A program made the translations under genes and the position numbers. This document shows, in pieces, positions 54,018-62,527 of a stretch of 64,000 nt of DNA (its first letter is position 1; the number at the start of each line of letters is the position of its first letter). The stretch comes from Kribbella sandramycini. GTDB taxonomy: Bacteria > Actinomycetota > Actinomycetes > Propionibacteriales > Kribbellaceae. Location of the stretch: positions 1,550,001 to 1,614,000 of the forward strand of contig NZ_JABJRC010000001.1 in assembly GCF_013131805.1 (NCBI RefSeq), written 5' to 3'. Under the pieces are notes generated by a model, which was not told the DNA's origin, did not search any database, and worked only from the letters and a program-made list of their open reading frames with translations.

Positions 54018-54036
54018 AACTTACTCCCGGTAAGTT
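54018..54036. promoter_or_regulatory. TetR-type operator between BVMO and tetR
   Basis: AACTTAC (54018-54024) - TCCCG - GTAAGTT (54030-54036) is a perfect 7-base dyad with 5-base centre (19 bases), midway between divergent starts 53996 and 54056. Further GTTAC copies follow (54034-54038, 54048-54052). Confidence 0.7.
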
Positions 54037-54055
54037 ACTCATAGTCAGTTACGAT

Positions 54056-54691
54056 GTGCAAGTGACGTCCACCACCGAGCAACAGAGCCCGAAACGCCGG
54101 CGCGACCGCGCCGCGCGGGAGCGGGAGATCCTCGCCGCGGCCGAGCGGATCTTCGGCGAACGCGGCTACCAGGGCACCTCGATGGACGACGTCGCCGCCG
54201 CGGTCGGGGTCTCGAAACCCCTGATCTACCAGTACTACGGCTCCAAGGACGGTCTGTTCCTCGCCTGCCTGGCCAGCCTGCGGACCCAGCTCCTGGAGTA
54301 CGTCGCGGACGCCGTCATGGCGGCCGCCGACGTCGAGGACGCGCTCTACGCGGGTTTCGTCGCCTGGTTCCAGTTCCTCGACGACCACCCGCAGGCCTGG
54401 TCGGTCCTGATCGACGAGGGCATGCTCGCCGCCGGCCCGATGGCCGCCGCCACCGACGAGGTCCGGAACGCCTTCATCGACCTCATCTCCACCATGGTCC
54501 GCCTCAACCTCCCCCCGGACCGCCCCACCGACGCCGACGAGATCGAGATCCTCGCCCACTCCATCTCCGGCGCCACCGAACGCCTCGCCATCTGGCGCTC
54601 CCGCACCCCCAACCCCCCAACCCCGCAGAAGGTCGCCCGCACCCTCCAAGACCTCCTCTGGCAAGGCCTCAAAACCCTCAGCCAGAACTGA
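54056..54691 (+). CDS. TetR-family transcriptional regulator
   Basis: A 211-residue repressor. The N-terminal HTH (about 17-62) has REILAAAERIFGERGYQGTSMDDVAAAVGV and SKPLIYQYYGSKDGLFLAC, the TetR signature. The all-helical effector domain (about 65-205) would bind a small ligand, presumably the BVMO substrate or product. The track of GTG starts (54056 or 54062) is ambiguous. Its stop overlaps the left arm of a bidirectional terminator. Confidence 0.9.
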   Translation: MQVTSTTEQQSPKRRRDRAAREREILAAAERIFGERGYQGTSMDDVAAAVGVSKPLIYQYYGSKDGLFLACLASLRTQLLEYVADAVMAAADVEDALYAGFVAWFQFLDDHPQAWSVLIDEGMLAAGPMAAATDEVRNAFIDLISTMVRLNLPPDRPTDADEIEILAHSISGATERLAIWRSRTPNPPTPQKVARTLQDLLWQGLKTLSQN

Positions 54692-54718
54692 GCCCGGCCC
54701 CATCGGAGCCGGGCTCAG
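54688..54718. terminator. Bidirectional terminator between tetR and lectin gene
   Basis: CTGAGCCCGGC (54688-54698) pairs perfectly with GCCGGGCTCAG (54708-54718) over a 9-base loop. It includes the tetR TGA stop and lies 13 bases from the convergent lectin stop. Confidence 0.85.
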
Positions 54719-54730
54719 GTGATCAGCAGG

Positions 54731-55228
54731 TCACCTGTTCCACTTCTGGTTGTTGTTGCCGTTCCAGTTGTGCATGTACACGTCGCCGTTGCTGTTGCTG
54801 TCCAGCACGACCTGGGAGATGGTCGCGTTCGAGATCGTCGCGTCGCCCGCCTGCGACCACTTCTGGTTCCACCCGCCGTTGCAGCTGTGCATGTAGACGC
54901 CGCCACTGGCCGATGCATCCAGACAGCGCCCGGTGCCGACATTCTTGATGATCACCCAGCCATCGGACTGCGGCTGCCAATCCCAGCGCTGGAAGCTGTT
55001 GCCACACCCGGTGCCGGTCTTGATCGCGCCGCTCCGATCCTCGAGGCATCGCCCCGTGGCGCGATTGGTGAGCGTCACATGGAACAACGTGCCCGCCGTA
55101 CCGGCCGCCACCACCGATCCGCTCTCGCCCAGCGGGGCCGCCGGGGCCGCTGTGGCGCCGGCGACCGGGAGTGTGAGGGCGAGGGCGACCGCCGAGACCA
55201 CCGCGCCGAGTCGTGCCGAGATTCGCAT
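54731..55228 (-). CDS. Secreted ricin-type beta-trefoil lectin
   Basis: A 165-residue secreted sugar-binding protein. Signal peptide to about residue 28 (AGATAAP). The mature part is one R-type lectin domain with repeats NRATGRCLEDRSG, VGTGRCLDASASGG and three QxW-type ends (FQRWDWQ, WNQKWSQ, NNQKWNR). No catalytic domain is attached. It lies next to a GH18 chitinase that has the same type of lectin module, so both may act on extracellular glycans. Confidence 0.86.
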   Translation of the reverse strand: MRISARLGAVVSAVALALTLPVAGATAAPAAPLGESGSVVAAGTAGTLFHVTLTNRATGRCLEDRSGAIKTGTGCGNSFQRWDWQPQSDGWVIIKNVGTGRCLDASASGGVYMHSCNGGWNQKWSQAGDATISNATISQVVLDSNSNGDVYMHNWNGNNNQKWNR

Positions 55229-55624
55229 CGCGTTCCTCCAACGATGTAGATGCAGGTCGGCTCACTGTAGGAAGCATCGAGCCGCCACTCACTCCCTTCG
55301 ATCCAGGCCGAAACGCCCGGCTCAGGATGAGACCAGTTCGGGATCGGCAAGCGTTGTCCGGAAAATTCCGGAACCGGTACCGCTTTCCCAGCGGGGGTTT
55401 CCGGGGCGGGCAAGAATGCGCATTCTCGTATGTCACGACACCTTGACGCGACTGTGACCGGCGAGCAAACTAACGGCACTTCGGTCAGATCTTTTCTATA
55501 TTCACCTTCGCAACAAGCCGCCCCCACGAGAAGGTGCCGAGACGACCGTTCGACGGCTGCTGCCTGCCCTCGGACGGGCGGTCGGGTGCGGTGCGAGGGA
55601 CCCCTCCGAAAGGAATCCGCCCCC
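55229..55624. promoter_or_regulatory. Divergent promoter region of lectin and chitinase genes
   Basis: No gene is seen in these 396 bases. A CCGGAA-AA-TTCCGG dyad lies at 55358-55371. TTGACG at 55443-55448 could be a chitinase -35, with AAACTA (55467-55472) as a weak -10. An AT-rich TATATT follows at 55497-55502. CGAAAGGAA before the chitinase ATG is its ribosome site. Confidence 0.4.
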
Positions 55625-57037
55625 ATGAAGTCATTCACCCGAAGTCGGCTCGCGGTCGCGGCGCTGGCCCTCGTCACCGGCACCGCCGGACTGGTCGGCA
55701 CCCTCGCGACGACGAAAGCCGAGGCCGCCCCGGCCGCCGTGACCGCCCCCACGGCCGTCACTGCGGTGAACGCCCTGCCCGCCGGTTTCAAGAGCGTCGG
55801 CTACATGCCGTCGTGGTCGGGCAGCGTCACCGCGATCCAGTACAGCAAGCTCACCCACATCAACTACTCGTTCGCGCTGCCGAACTCCAACGGCAGTCTG
55901 CAGGCGATCCCCGACCCCGGGAAGCTGAACCAGCTGGTCAGCCTGGCGCACCAGAACGGCGTCAAGGTCTCGCTCGCGATCGGCGGCTGGAACAACGGCA
56001 ACGACTCCGCGTTCGAGGCGCTGGCCGCCAACGCGAGCTCGCGGACGACGTTCGTGAACGCCGTCATGGGCGCCATCAACCAGTACAACCTGGACGGCGT
56101 CGACATCGACTGGGAGTACCCGGATCCGGGTGTCTCGGGCGACCGGTTCACGCTGCTCATGCAGCAGCTGAGCACCACGTTGCACAACAACGGCAAGCTG
56201 CTCACCGCGGCCGTCATCTCCGAGGGCGGGACCGCGAACGGCGTCCAGCCCGCGGTCTTCGGTTACGTCGACTGGCTGAACATCATGGCGTACGACGGCG
56301 GCAGCCCGCACGCCAACTACGACTGGTCGGTCAACGCCATGAACTTCTGGAAGAACCGCGGCCTGCCCAAGGCCAAGGCCGTCTTCGGCGTCCCGTTCTA
56401 CAGCCGCCCGACGTACGTCGCGTACAAGGACATCGTCGCGCAGAACCCGGCCAACGCGAACGTGGACTGCTACCAGAACGGCGGGACGCAGTGCTACAAC
56501 GGCATCCCCACGATCAAGCGCAAGACCCAGTGGGCGGTCGCGAACGCCGGCGGCATCATGAACTGGGAGCTGTCCCAGGACGCGACCGGCAGCCTCTCGC
56601 TGCTGAGCGCGATCTTCGACGCCGCGGGCGGCACCCAGAACCCGCCGACCGGTAAGACCGGCCAGATCAAGGGCATCGCCGGCAAGTGCGTCGACGTCGC
56701 CGGTAACAACAGCGCCAACGGCACCGCCGTCCAGCTCTGGACCTGCGGCTCCGGCTCCGGCCAGACCTGGACCGTCAGCACCGACGGCACCATCCGCGCC
56801 CTCGGCAAGTGCCTCGACGTCGCCGCCGCCGGCACCACCAACGGCACCGTCACCCAGCTCTACGACTGCAACGGCACCGGTGCCCAGACCTGGCAGGCAC
56901 AGTCCAACGGCAACCTCCGCAACCCCGCCTCCGGCAAGTGCCTCGACGCCACCGGCCAATCCTCCGCCGACGGCACCCGCCTGCAGATCTGGACCTGCGC
57001 CGCCAGCGCCAACCAGATCTGGACCCTCCCCGCCTGA
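55625..57037 (+). CDS. Secreted GH18 chitinase with C-terminal ricin-type lectin domain
   Basis: A 470-residue secreted endo-chitinase. Signal peptide to about residue 34. The GH18 barrel (about 48-330) contains KVSLAIGGWNNGN and the catalytic DGVDIDWEYPDPG (DxxDxDxE, Glu general acid), MAYDGGSPHANYDW and a closing MNWELSQD. A linker (GGTQNPPTGKTG) joins a three-repeat ricin B domain (about 340-470) with QLWTCGSGSGQTW, QLYDCNGTGAQTW and QIWTCAASANQIW. The upstream in-frame stretch was rejected because it lacks signal character. It is monocistronic with a clean terminator. Confidence 0.95.
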   Translation: MKSFTRSRLAVAALALVTGTAGLVGTLATTKAEAAPAAVTAPTAVTAVNALPAGFKSVGYMPSWSGSVTAIQYSKLTHINYSFALPNSNGSLQAIPDPGKLNQLVSLAHQNGVKVSLAIGGWNNGNDSAFEALAANASSRTTFVNAVMGAINQYNLDGVDIDWEYPDPGVSGDRFTLLMQQLSTTLHNNGKLLTAAVISEGGTANGVQPAVFGYVDWLNIMAYDGGSPHANYDWSVNAMNFWKNRGLPKAKAVFGVPFYSRPTYVAYKDIVAQNPANANVDCYQNGGTQCYNGIPTIKRKTQWAVANAGGIMNWELSQDATGSLSLLSAIFDAAGGTQNPPTGKTGQIKGIAGKCVDVAGNNSANGTAVQLWTCGSGSGQTWTVSTDGTIRALGKCLDVAAAGTTNGTVTQLYDCNGTGAQTWQAQSNGNLRNPASGKCLDATGQSSADGTRLQIWTCAASANQIWTLPA

Positions 57038-57046
57038 TCGAACGCC

Positions 57047-57074
57047 GGCCCGGGGATCAGCCGATCCCCGGGCC
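57047..57074 (+). terminator. Terminator after the chitinase gene
   Basis: GGCCCGGGGATC (57047-57058) pairs perfectly with GATCCCCGGGCC (57063-57074) over an AGCC loop, 9 bases past the stop. Confidence 0.85.
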
Positions 57075-57140
57075 TCAGGCTGGATGGCAACAAGCGGTCG
57101 GTGACCTCCAAGCAGGCCGGATTCAACTCAAGCTGGTCGC

Positions 57141-57866
57141 ATGCATCCAGCTGGAACGCAACCGCACGCAGCCAACGAGCCGCGCTTCCGGGCGGATCCC
57201 GGGTACGGCGTCGCTGCGTCCGTCGCGATCGTCCTGGCCGCGGCCGCCAACGTCGTGTCGACCGTGGCCGATTGGCGGACGGCGTCCGCCGTGCAGCAGT
57301 TCGCCGCCGACCGGATCGACGATGGCCGGCTGGAGGCGGTCGACCGGTTCACCCTCCTCACCACTGGCGTCAATCTCGGGCTGCTGCTCATCGCCGGCAC
57401 TCTGTTCGTCATCTGGCTGTGGCGGGCCCGCCGGAACGCGGAGTTCTTCTGCGATGCTCAGCACCAGCACGGCCGCGGCTGGCTGATCGGCGGCTGGTGC
57501 GTTCCGATCGCGTCGTTCTTCATTCCGCGGCGTGTGGTCAGCGACATCGCGGTGGCAAGTGATCCCTGGACCTCGCCGCGCGGCGTCTGGCTGCACACCC
57601 GTAAATCGCCGGAAGTCACGAGCTGGTGGGTGTTCTGGCTCCTGCAGGCCATCACCGGCTGGCTGGCCGCGATGATCGCCAACGGCGCCGTCAGCGGTCG
57701 CGGATCCGAAGTCGTGTCCGGCCTTTACGCGGCCGCCGTGTGCGCCACGGTGAGCAGTGTCTTCTGTTGTATCGCCGCGTTCCTGGCGATCCGGGTGATC
57801 ACCATGATCAACGGCGATCAGAACACCCGGCCGCGGATCCCCTGGTGGCAGACCCCTGAGCCCTGA
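57141..57866 (+). CDS. DUF4328 membrane protein
   Basis: A 241-residue protein with four predicted helices (about 24-45, 75-97, 160-190, 200-225). FVIWLWRARRNAEFFC, GWLIGGWCVPIASFFIPRRVVSDIAVASDP and WWVFWLLQAITGW are DUF4328 signatures. The function is unknown. Its first ATG follows a short spacer after the chitinase terminator, so it has its own promoter. Confidence 0.87.
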   Translation: MHPAGTQPHAANEPRFRADPGYGVAASVAIVLAAAANVVSTVADWRTASAVQQFAADRIDDGRLEAVDRFTLLTTGVNLGLLLIAGTLFVIWLWRARRNAEFFCDAQHQHGRGWLIGGWCVPIASFFIPRRVVSDIAVASDPWTSPRGVWLHTRKSPEVTSWWVFWLLQAITGWLAAMIANGAVSGRGSEVVSGLYAAAVCATVSSVFCCIAAFLAIRVITMINGDQNTRPRIPWWQTPEP

Positions 57867-57951
57867 CCCTGAGCACCACCTGACGGATGTCATGGGATTG
57901 TCGTGACGGTTGGGTGCGGGCACGGGCGGCCTGCTGGGACAGGGTTTTCTC

Positions 57952-58848
57952 ATGACTACCAGTGCGGTGAGCCTGCGGGGTGTGACGAGGAAGTACGGGG
58001 CGGTGCAAGCGGTGGCGGGGGTGGATCTGGAGATCCGCGCCGGGGAGGTCGTGGCGCTGCTGGGGCCGAACGGGGCCGGCAAGTCGACGACGATCGAGAT
58101 GTTGCTGGGGTTGGCGCGGCCTGATCAGGGCGAGGTGCGGGTGTACGGCGGGAGCCCGGCGGAGGCGATCGCGAAAGGGCTCGTGGGGGTGATGCTGCAG
58201 AGCGGCGGGATCATCGAGGACGCCAAGGTCGGGGAGCTGCTGAATCTGGTGGCCGGCCTGCACAAGGAGCCGATGCCGGTCGGCGAAGCACTGGAACGGG
58301 CCGGGATCGCGGATCTGCGCGACCGGAAGCTGAAGGGATTGTCGGGCGGCCAGCAGCAGCGGGTGCGGTTCGCGATGGCGATCGTGCCGCAGCCGGAGCT
58401 GATCGTGCTCGACGAGCCGACGACCGGGATGGATGTCGAGTCTCGCCGCGACTTCTGGGCGTCGATGCACGCCGAGACCGCGCGCGGCCGGACCGTGCTG
58501 TTCGCCACCCACTACCTCGAAGAGGCCGACGCGTACGCCGATCGCGTCGTGCTGATGCGCAACGGGAAAATAGTTGCCGACGGCACCGCCGCGCAGATCA
58601 AGGCGAGCGTCTCCGGCCGCACCATCCGCGCCACCATCCCCGGCGCGAACCTCGCCGCCCTCGCTGCCCTGGACGGCGTGCGCAGTGTCGAGACCCGCGG
58701 CGACGTCGTCCTCCTCCAGTGCGCGGACTCCGACGCAACCCTGCGCTATCTGCTCGCCAGCACCCGCGCGCACGACATCGAAGTCACCTCGGCCGACCTC
58801 GAGGACGCCGTCCTCGCGATCAGCGCGGAACAGGAGGCCCTGGCATGA
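57952..58848 (+). CDS. ABC exporter ATP-binding protein (DrrA/NodI type)
   Basis: A 298-residue ATPase. Walker A is GPNGAGKSTT (about 38-47), signature LSGGQQQRVRFAMA, Walker B LIVLDEPTTGMD, H-switch LFATHYLEEADAYADRV. A C-terminal extension of about 80 residues (DUF4162-like, RTIRATIPGANLAALAAL) is typical of drug/lipid exporters. ATG 57952 (MTTSAVS) chosen over an upstream in-frame start. First gene of an exporter plus two-component operon. Confidence 0.94.
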   Translation: MTTSAVSLRGVTRKYGAVQAVAGVDLEIRAGEVVALLGPNGAGKSTTIEMLLGLARPDQGEVRVYGGSPAEAIAKGLVGVMLQSGGIIEDAKVGELLNLVAGLHKEPMPVGEALERAGIADLRDRKLKGLSGGQQQRVRFAMAIVPQPELIVLDEPTTGMDVESRRDFWASMHAETARGRTVLFATHYLEEADAYADRVVLMRNGKIVADGTAAQIKASVSGRTIRATIPGANLAALAALDGVRSVETRGDVVLLQCADSDATLRYLLASTRAHDIEVTSADLEDAVLAISAEQEALA

Positions 58849-59579
58849 ACCGCACCTACCTGATGTTCGACATCCGCCGCACGCTGCGCAACAAACGCGT
58901 ACTGCTGTTCTCGGTCCTGATGCCGGTGGTCCTGTTCGCGATCTTCGGTCTGACCATCCCGGACGGCGCGAGCGAGGGCGGGATCTCCGCGATCGCCTAC
59001 GTGATGGTCAGTATGGCGATGTTCGGCTCGATGTCGGCCGCGATGAGCAGCGGCGGCGCGATCGCCGCCGAACGCGACGGCGGCTGGAACCGGACGCTCC
59101 GCCTGACCCCGCTCACACCCCAGGCGTACGTCGCCAGCAAAGTGATCCTCTCCCTGCTGCTCGCGGTGCCACCGCTGCTGATCGTCTTCCTGTTCGGTCG
59201 CGTCGCCGGCCACGTCCACCTCGACGCCACCCAATGGATCACCGTCGCGCTGGTCTCGTGGCTCGGCGCGCTCCCGTTCGCCGCGATCGGCCTGGTGATC
59301 GGGTACGTCGCCAAACCGGACAGCGTGCAGCCCATCACCGGCTTGAGCACCATGCTGATCGCGGCCTTCGGCGGACTATGGCTGCCCGTCGACCAGATGC
59401 CCTCGCTGATGAAGCACATCGCGCAGCTGACCCCGGCGTACTGGACCGGCCAGACGTCGCGCAGCGCGCTGACCGCCGCCGGCGTGGACACCCAAGCCCT
59501 GCTCGTGGTGCTCGCCTGGACGGTCGTGCTCGGCGTCATCGCCCTACGCCGCTTCCGCGCGGACACCGCGCGAGCCTGA
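58845..59579 (+). CDS. ABC-2 type exporter permease
   Basis: A 244-residue integral membrane protein with six helices. Conserved ABC-2 elements are FDIRRTLRNKRVLLFSVLMPVVLF, AIAAERDGGWNRTLRLTPLTPQAYV and FGGLWLPVDQMPSLMKHIAQLTPAYW. It overlaps the ATPase by 4 bases. Together they likely export a lipid or drug in response to the two-component system that follows. Confidence 0.94.
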   Translation: MNRTYLMFDIRRTLRNKRVLLFSVLMPVVLFAIFGLTIPDGASEGGISAIAYVMVSMAMFGSMSAAMSSGGAIAAERDGGWNRTLRLTPLTPQAYVASKVILSLLLAVPPLLIVFLFGRVAGHVHLDATQWITVALVSWLGALPFAAIGLVIGYVAKPDSVQPITGLSTMLIAAFGGLWLPVDQMPSLMKHIAQLTPAYWTGQTSRSALTAAGVDTQALLVVLAWTVVLGVIALRRFRADTARA

Positions 59580-59602
59580 GGACGTGGCATAGCGTGGCCT
59601 TC

Positions 59603-60718
59603 ATGAAGCTCCCACCGGCCGCCGAGCCCGAATACTCGGAGCGGCGCGGCCGGCTGGGGTTTCTGGCCGTCGGGGTCTGGCTGTTCTACCTCGGCCAGCC
59701 GCTGCAGGAGATCGCCCAGACCCAGCACGGCGTCACCCGGGTGCTCGGTCTGATCAACCTGCTGGTGTTCGCGGCGTCGTACCTTGGGTACTTCTTCCTC
59801 CTGCGCTGGCAGGGCTTCCGGCCGAACGCGTCCCCGCTGTGGCAGCGGCTGACCTACCTCGGCGCGATGCTCGCTCTGGCGCTGCTGCTGATCACCACCG
59901 CCGGCCAGACCGCACTCACCTGCCTGGTCTACATCGGCGCGACGGCGATGGTCTCGCTCGATATCCGGCTCGGCGTGGTGATCGTCGCCCTCCTGCTCGG
60001 TGGCGCCGAGCTGTCGATGCGGCTGGTGCCAGGCTGGTCGGACGACGGCACCTACGGCCTCGCGATCTTCCTCGGCGGCCTCGCCGTGTTCGGGATGCGC
60101 CGGGCGATGCAACGCGGCACCGAGCTGGCCGCGGCCCGCGAGGACATGGCCAAACTCGCCGTCCAGGAGGAGCGGAACCGGTTCGCCCGCGACCTGCACG
60201 ACATCCTCGGCCATTCGCTGACCGTCATCACCGTCAAGGCCGAGCTGGCCGGGCGGCTGATCCAGGCCAATCCCGAGCGGGCCGCGACCGAGGTGGCCGA
60301 CGTCGAGAGCCTGGCCCGGGCCGCGCTCGCCGACGTCCGCGCCGCCGTCGCCGGGTACCGCGAGCTGAGCCTCGCCGGTGAGCTGGTCGCGGCGCGCGCC
60401 GCGCTGCAGGCGGCCGAGATCAAGGCCGAGCTGCCGACGACGATGGACGAGGTCCCCGAGGCGAACCGCGAGCTGTTCGCCTGGGTCATCCGCGAGGGCG
60501 TCACGAACGTCGTCCGGCACTCCGGCGCCAAGCGCTGCACGATCAAGTTCTCCGCCCGCCGTATCGAAGTCCTGGACGACGGCCGCGGCCCGGCCCCGGG
60601 TGCGACCGGCCACGGCCTGATGGGCCTGCGCGAACGCGCCGACGCCGCCGGCGCGACCGTCGAGATCGGCCCGGCGCCGGGCGGCGGCTTCCGACTCGCT
60701 GTGGAGGTGACCCCGTGA
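59603..60718 (+). CDS. DesK-like sensor histidine kinase (HisKA_3)
   Basis: A 371-residue kinase. Six membrane helices (about 20-160) form the sensor; no extracellular domain is visible. The HisKA_3 segment RNRFARDLHDILGHSLTVIT carries phospho-acceptor His199. The HATPase has EGVTNVVRHSGAK and DDGRGPAPGATGHGLMGLRER. It resembles the Bacillus DesK thermosensor in layout, which controls membrane fluidity. It overlaps the response-regulator start by 4 bases and follows the exporter by 23 bases. Confidence 0.93.
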   Translation: MKLPPAAEPEYSERRGRLGFLAVGVWLFYLGQPLQEIAQTQHGVTRVLGLINLLVFAASYLGYFFLLRWQGFRPNASPLWQRLTYLGAMLALALLLITTAGQTALTCLVYIGATAMVSLDIRLGVVIVALLLGGAELSMRLVPGWSDDGTYGLAIFLGGLAVFGMRRAMQRGTELAAAREDMAKLAVQEERNRFARDLHDILGHSLTVITVKAELAGRLIQANPERAATEVADVESLARAALADVRAAVAGYRELSLAGELVAARAALQAAEIKAELPTTMDEVPEANRELFAWVIREGVTNVVRHSGAKRCTIKFSARRIEVLDDGRGPAPGATGHGLMGLRERADAAGATVEIGPAPGGGFRLAVEVTP

Positions 60719-61323
60719 CCATTCGACTGTTGATCGCCGATGATCAGGCGCTCGTACGCGGCGCGCTGGCCGCGTTACTCGATCTGGAGCCCGATCTGCA
60801 GGTCGTCGCCGAGGTCGGCCGCGGCGACGAGGTGGTCGCCGCCGCGAAGTCCAGTACGCCGGACGTCGCGCTGCTCGACGTCGAGATGCCCGGCCTGGAC
60901 GGGATCGAGGCCGCGGCCGCGCTGCGCAAGGCCGTGCCCGCCGTCCGCATCCTGATGGTGACCACCTTCGGCCGGCCCGGGTACCTGCGCCGCGCGATGG
61001 AGGCCGGCGCGGCCGGGTTCGTCGTCAAGGACACCCCGGCGGCGCAGCTCGCGGACGCCGTCCGCCGGGTGCACCAAGGGCTGCGCGTGGTCGACCCGTC
61101 ACTCGCCGCCGAGACCCTGGTCGCGGGTACGAGCCCGCTGACCGGCCGGGAGTCCGACGTACTGCGGGCCGCGCGCGCCGGCGGCACGGTCGCCGACGTC
61201 GCCCGCGAGCTGCATCTGTCCGAGGGCACCGTGCGTAATCACCTGTCCGCCGCGATCGGCAAGACCGGCGCCCGGACGCGCGCCGAGGCCGCGCGAATAG
61301 CGGTCGACAACGGCTGGCTCTGA
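60715..61323 (+). CDS. DesR-like LuxR-type response regulator
   Basis: A 202-residue regulator. The receiver (about 3-120) has Asp10/Asp11 acidic residues, phospho-acceptor Asp55 (ALLDVEMPGLDG), MVTTFGRPGYLRRAMEAGAAG and FVVKDTPA (Lys). The LuxR HTH (about 137-200) has LTGRESDVLRAARAGGTVAD, ELHLSEGTVRNHLSAAIGKTG. It probably controls the exporter genes upstream in the same operon. Confidence 0.95.
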   Translation: MTIRLLIADDQALVRGALAALLDLEPDLQVVAEVGRGDEVVAAAKSSTPDVALLDVEMPGLDGIEAAAALRKAVPAVRILMVTTFGRPGYLRRAMEAGAAGFVVKDTPAAQLADAVRRVHQGLRVVDPSLAAETLVAGTSPLTGRESDVLRAARAGGTVADVARELHLSEGTVRNHLSAAIGKTGARTRAEAARIAVDNGWL

Positions 61324-61349
61324 CGTCCGGCCCGACTTAGTGTGAGGGC

Positions 61350-62447
61350 ATGTCGATCGAGCAGTTCAGCGTACGGGGGCGGTTGGCGGACACCGGGGAG
61401 GGCATCACCGGGGACGAGCTACAACTCGCGGCGCGTAATCACGGGATCCCGCTGGAGGCCTTGCGGTACGACGTGACGCCCGCCGGCCTGCACTACGTGC
61501 TGGTCCACTACGACATCCCGGTCGGTACGGCGGAGACCTGGCGGCTCGAGGTCGACGGCTGCGTTGAACAACCGCTGTCGATCGGGCTGACCGAGCTGCG
61601 CGCGATGGGACGGCGTACGGTCCGCGTCACGTTGGAGTGCGCAGGCAACGGCCGCGCGTCGTTGCAACCGCGCCCGATCAGCCAGCCCTGGCTGAACGAG
61701 GCCGTCGGCACGGCGGAGTGGACGGGCGTCCTCCTCGCCGACCTGCTGCGCAACGCGGGCATCCGCTCGGACGCCGTCGACGTCGTCTTCACCGGCGCCG
61801 ACCACGGTATCGAGCGCGGCGTCGAACAGGACTACCAGCGCGGCCTGTCGTTGACCGAGGCAATGGACTCCGGCGCGATCGTCGCCTGGGAGATGAACGG
61901 CGACCCGCTGCCGCCGCAACACGGCTTCCCGCTGCGCCTCGTCGTCCCCGGCTGGTACGGCATGGCGAGCGTGAAGTGGTTGCGTTCGATCGAGCTGATC
62001 GACCACGAGTTCCGCGGCTTCCAGAACGCCGTCGCCTACCGGATCCGCCAGGAGGCCGACGAGCTCGGCGCCCCGGTGACCCGGATCGAGCCGCGCGCGC
62101 TGCTGATCCCGCCCGGCTTCCCCGACTTCATGAGCCGGCACCGCTTCGTTGCCGCCGGCACCGTCACGCTCCAGGGCCGGGCCTGGTCCGGCTGGGCGCC
62201 GATCGAGCGCGTCGAGGTCAGCACCGACGCCGGCGTCAGCTGGCAGACCGCCGAACTGGATGCCGCTGGCAACGATGACCTCTCCTGGCGCTCCTTCACC
62301 CACGACTGGGCGGCAACGCCGGGTGAACACGTCCTCACCGTCCGCGCGATCGACGCCAGTGGCCGAGAGCAACCGATCGAAGCCCCCTGGAACCGCGGCG
62401 GCTTCGCCAACAACACCGCCCAGCGGCTCACCGTCCTCGTCACCTGA
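61350..62447 (+). CDS. Molybdopterin-dependent oxidoreductase, sulfite oxidase family
   Basis: A 365-residue enzyme of the SUOX/YedY-like fold. The molybdenum-ligand Cys lies in TLECAGNGRASLQPRP; other Moco-binding segments are GTAEWTGVLLADLL, YQRGLSLTEAM, GFPLRLVVPGWYGMASVKWLRSIEL. The C-terminal Mo-co dimerisation domain (about 245-365) has LQGRAWSGWAPIERVEVSTD and WNRGGFANNTAQRL. There is no signal peptide and no heme domain, so it is cytoplasmic and its electron acceptor is unknown. Start ATG 61350. Confidence 0.92.
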   Translation: MSIEQFSVRGRLADTGEGITGDELQLAARNHGIPLEALRYDVTPAGLHYVLVHYDIPVGTAETWRLEVDGCVEQPLSIGLTELRAMGRRTVRVTLECAGNGRASLQPRPISQPWLNEAVGTAEWTGVLLADLLRNAGIRSDAVDVVFTGADHGIERGVEQDYQRGLSLTEAMDSGAIVAWEMNGDPLPPQHGFPLRLVVPGWYGMASVKWLRSIELIDHEFRGFQNAVAYRIRQEADELGAPVTRIEPRALLIPPGFPDFMSRHRFVAAGTVTLQGRAWSGWAPIERVEVSTDAGVSWQTAELDAAGNDDLSWRSFTHDWAATPGEHVLTVRAIDASGREQPIEAPWNRGGFANNTAQRLTVLVT

Positions 62448-62527
62448 CCGCGTGTCGCTGTGCGGTTCCGGCCGCTCGCCGTCACATCCTGGAGAAGTAC
62501 ACAGGTCTCACTTCCAGGAGTGACGCG

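Noticed and set aside
55430..55624. Upstream in-frame extension of the chitinase
   Set aside because: The 65 extra residues are basic and disordered and would hide the signal peptide that starts at 55625.
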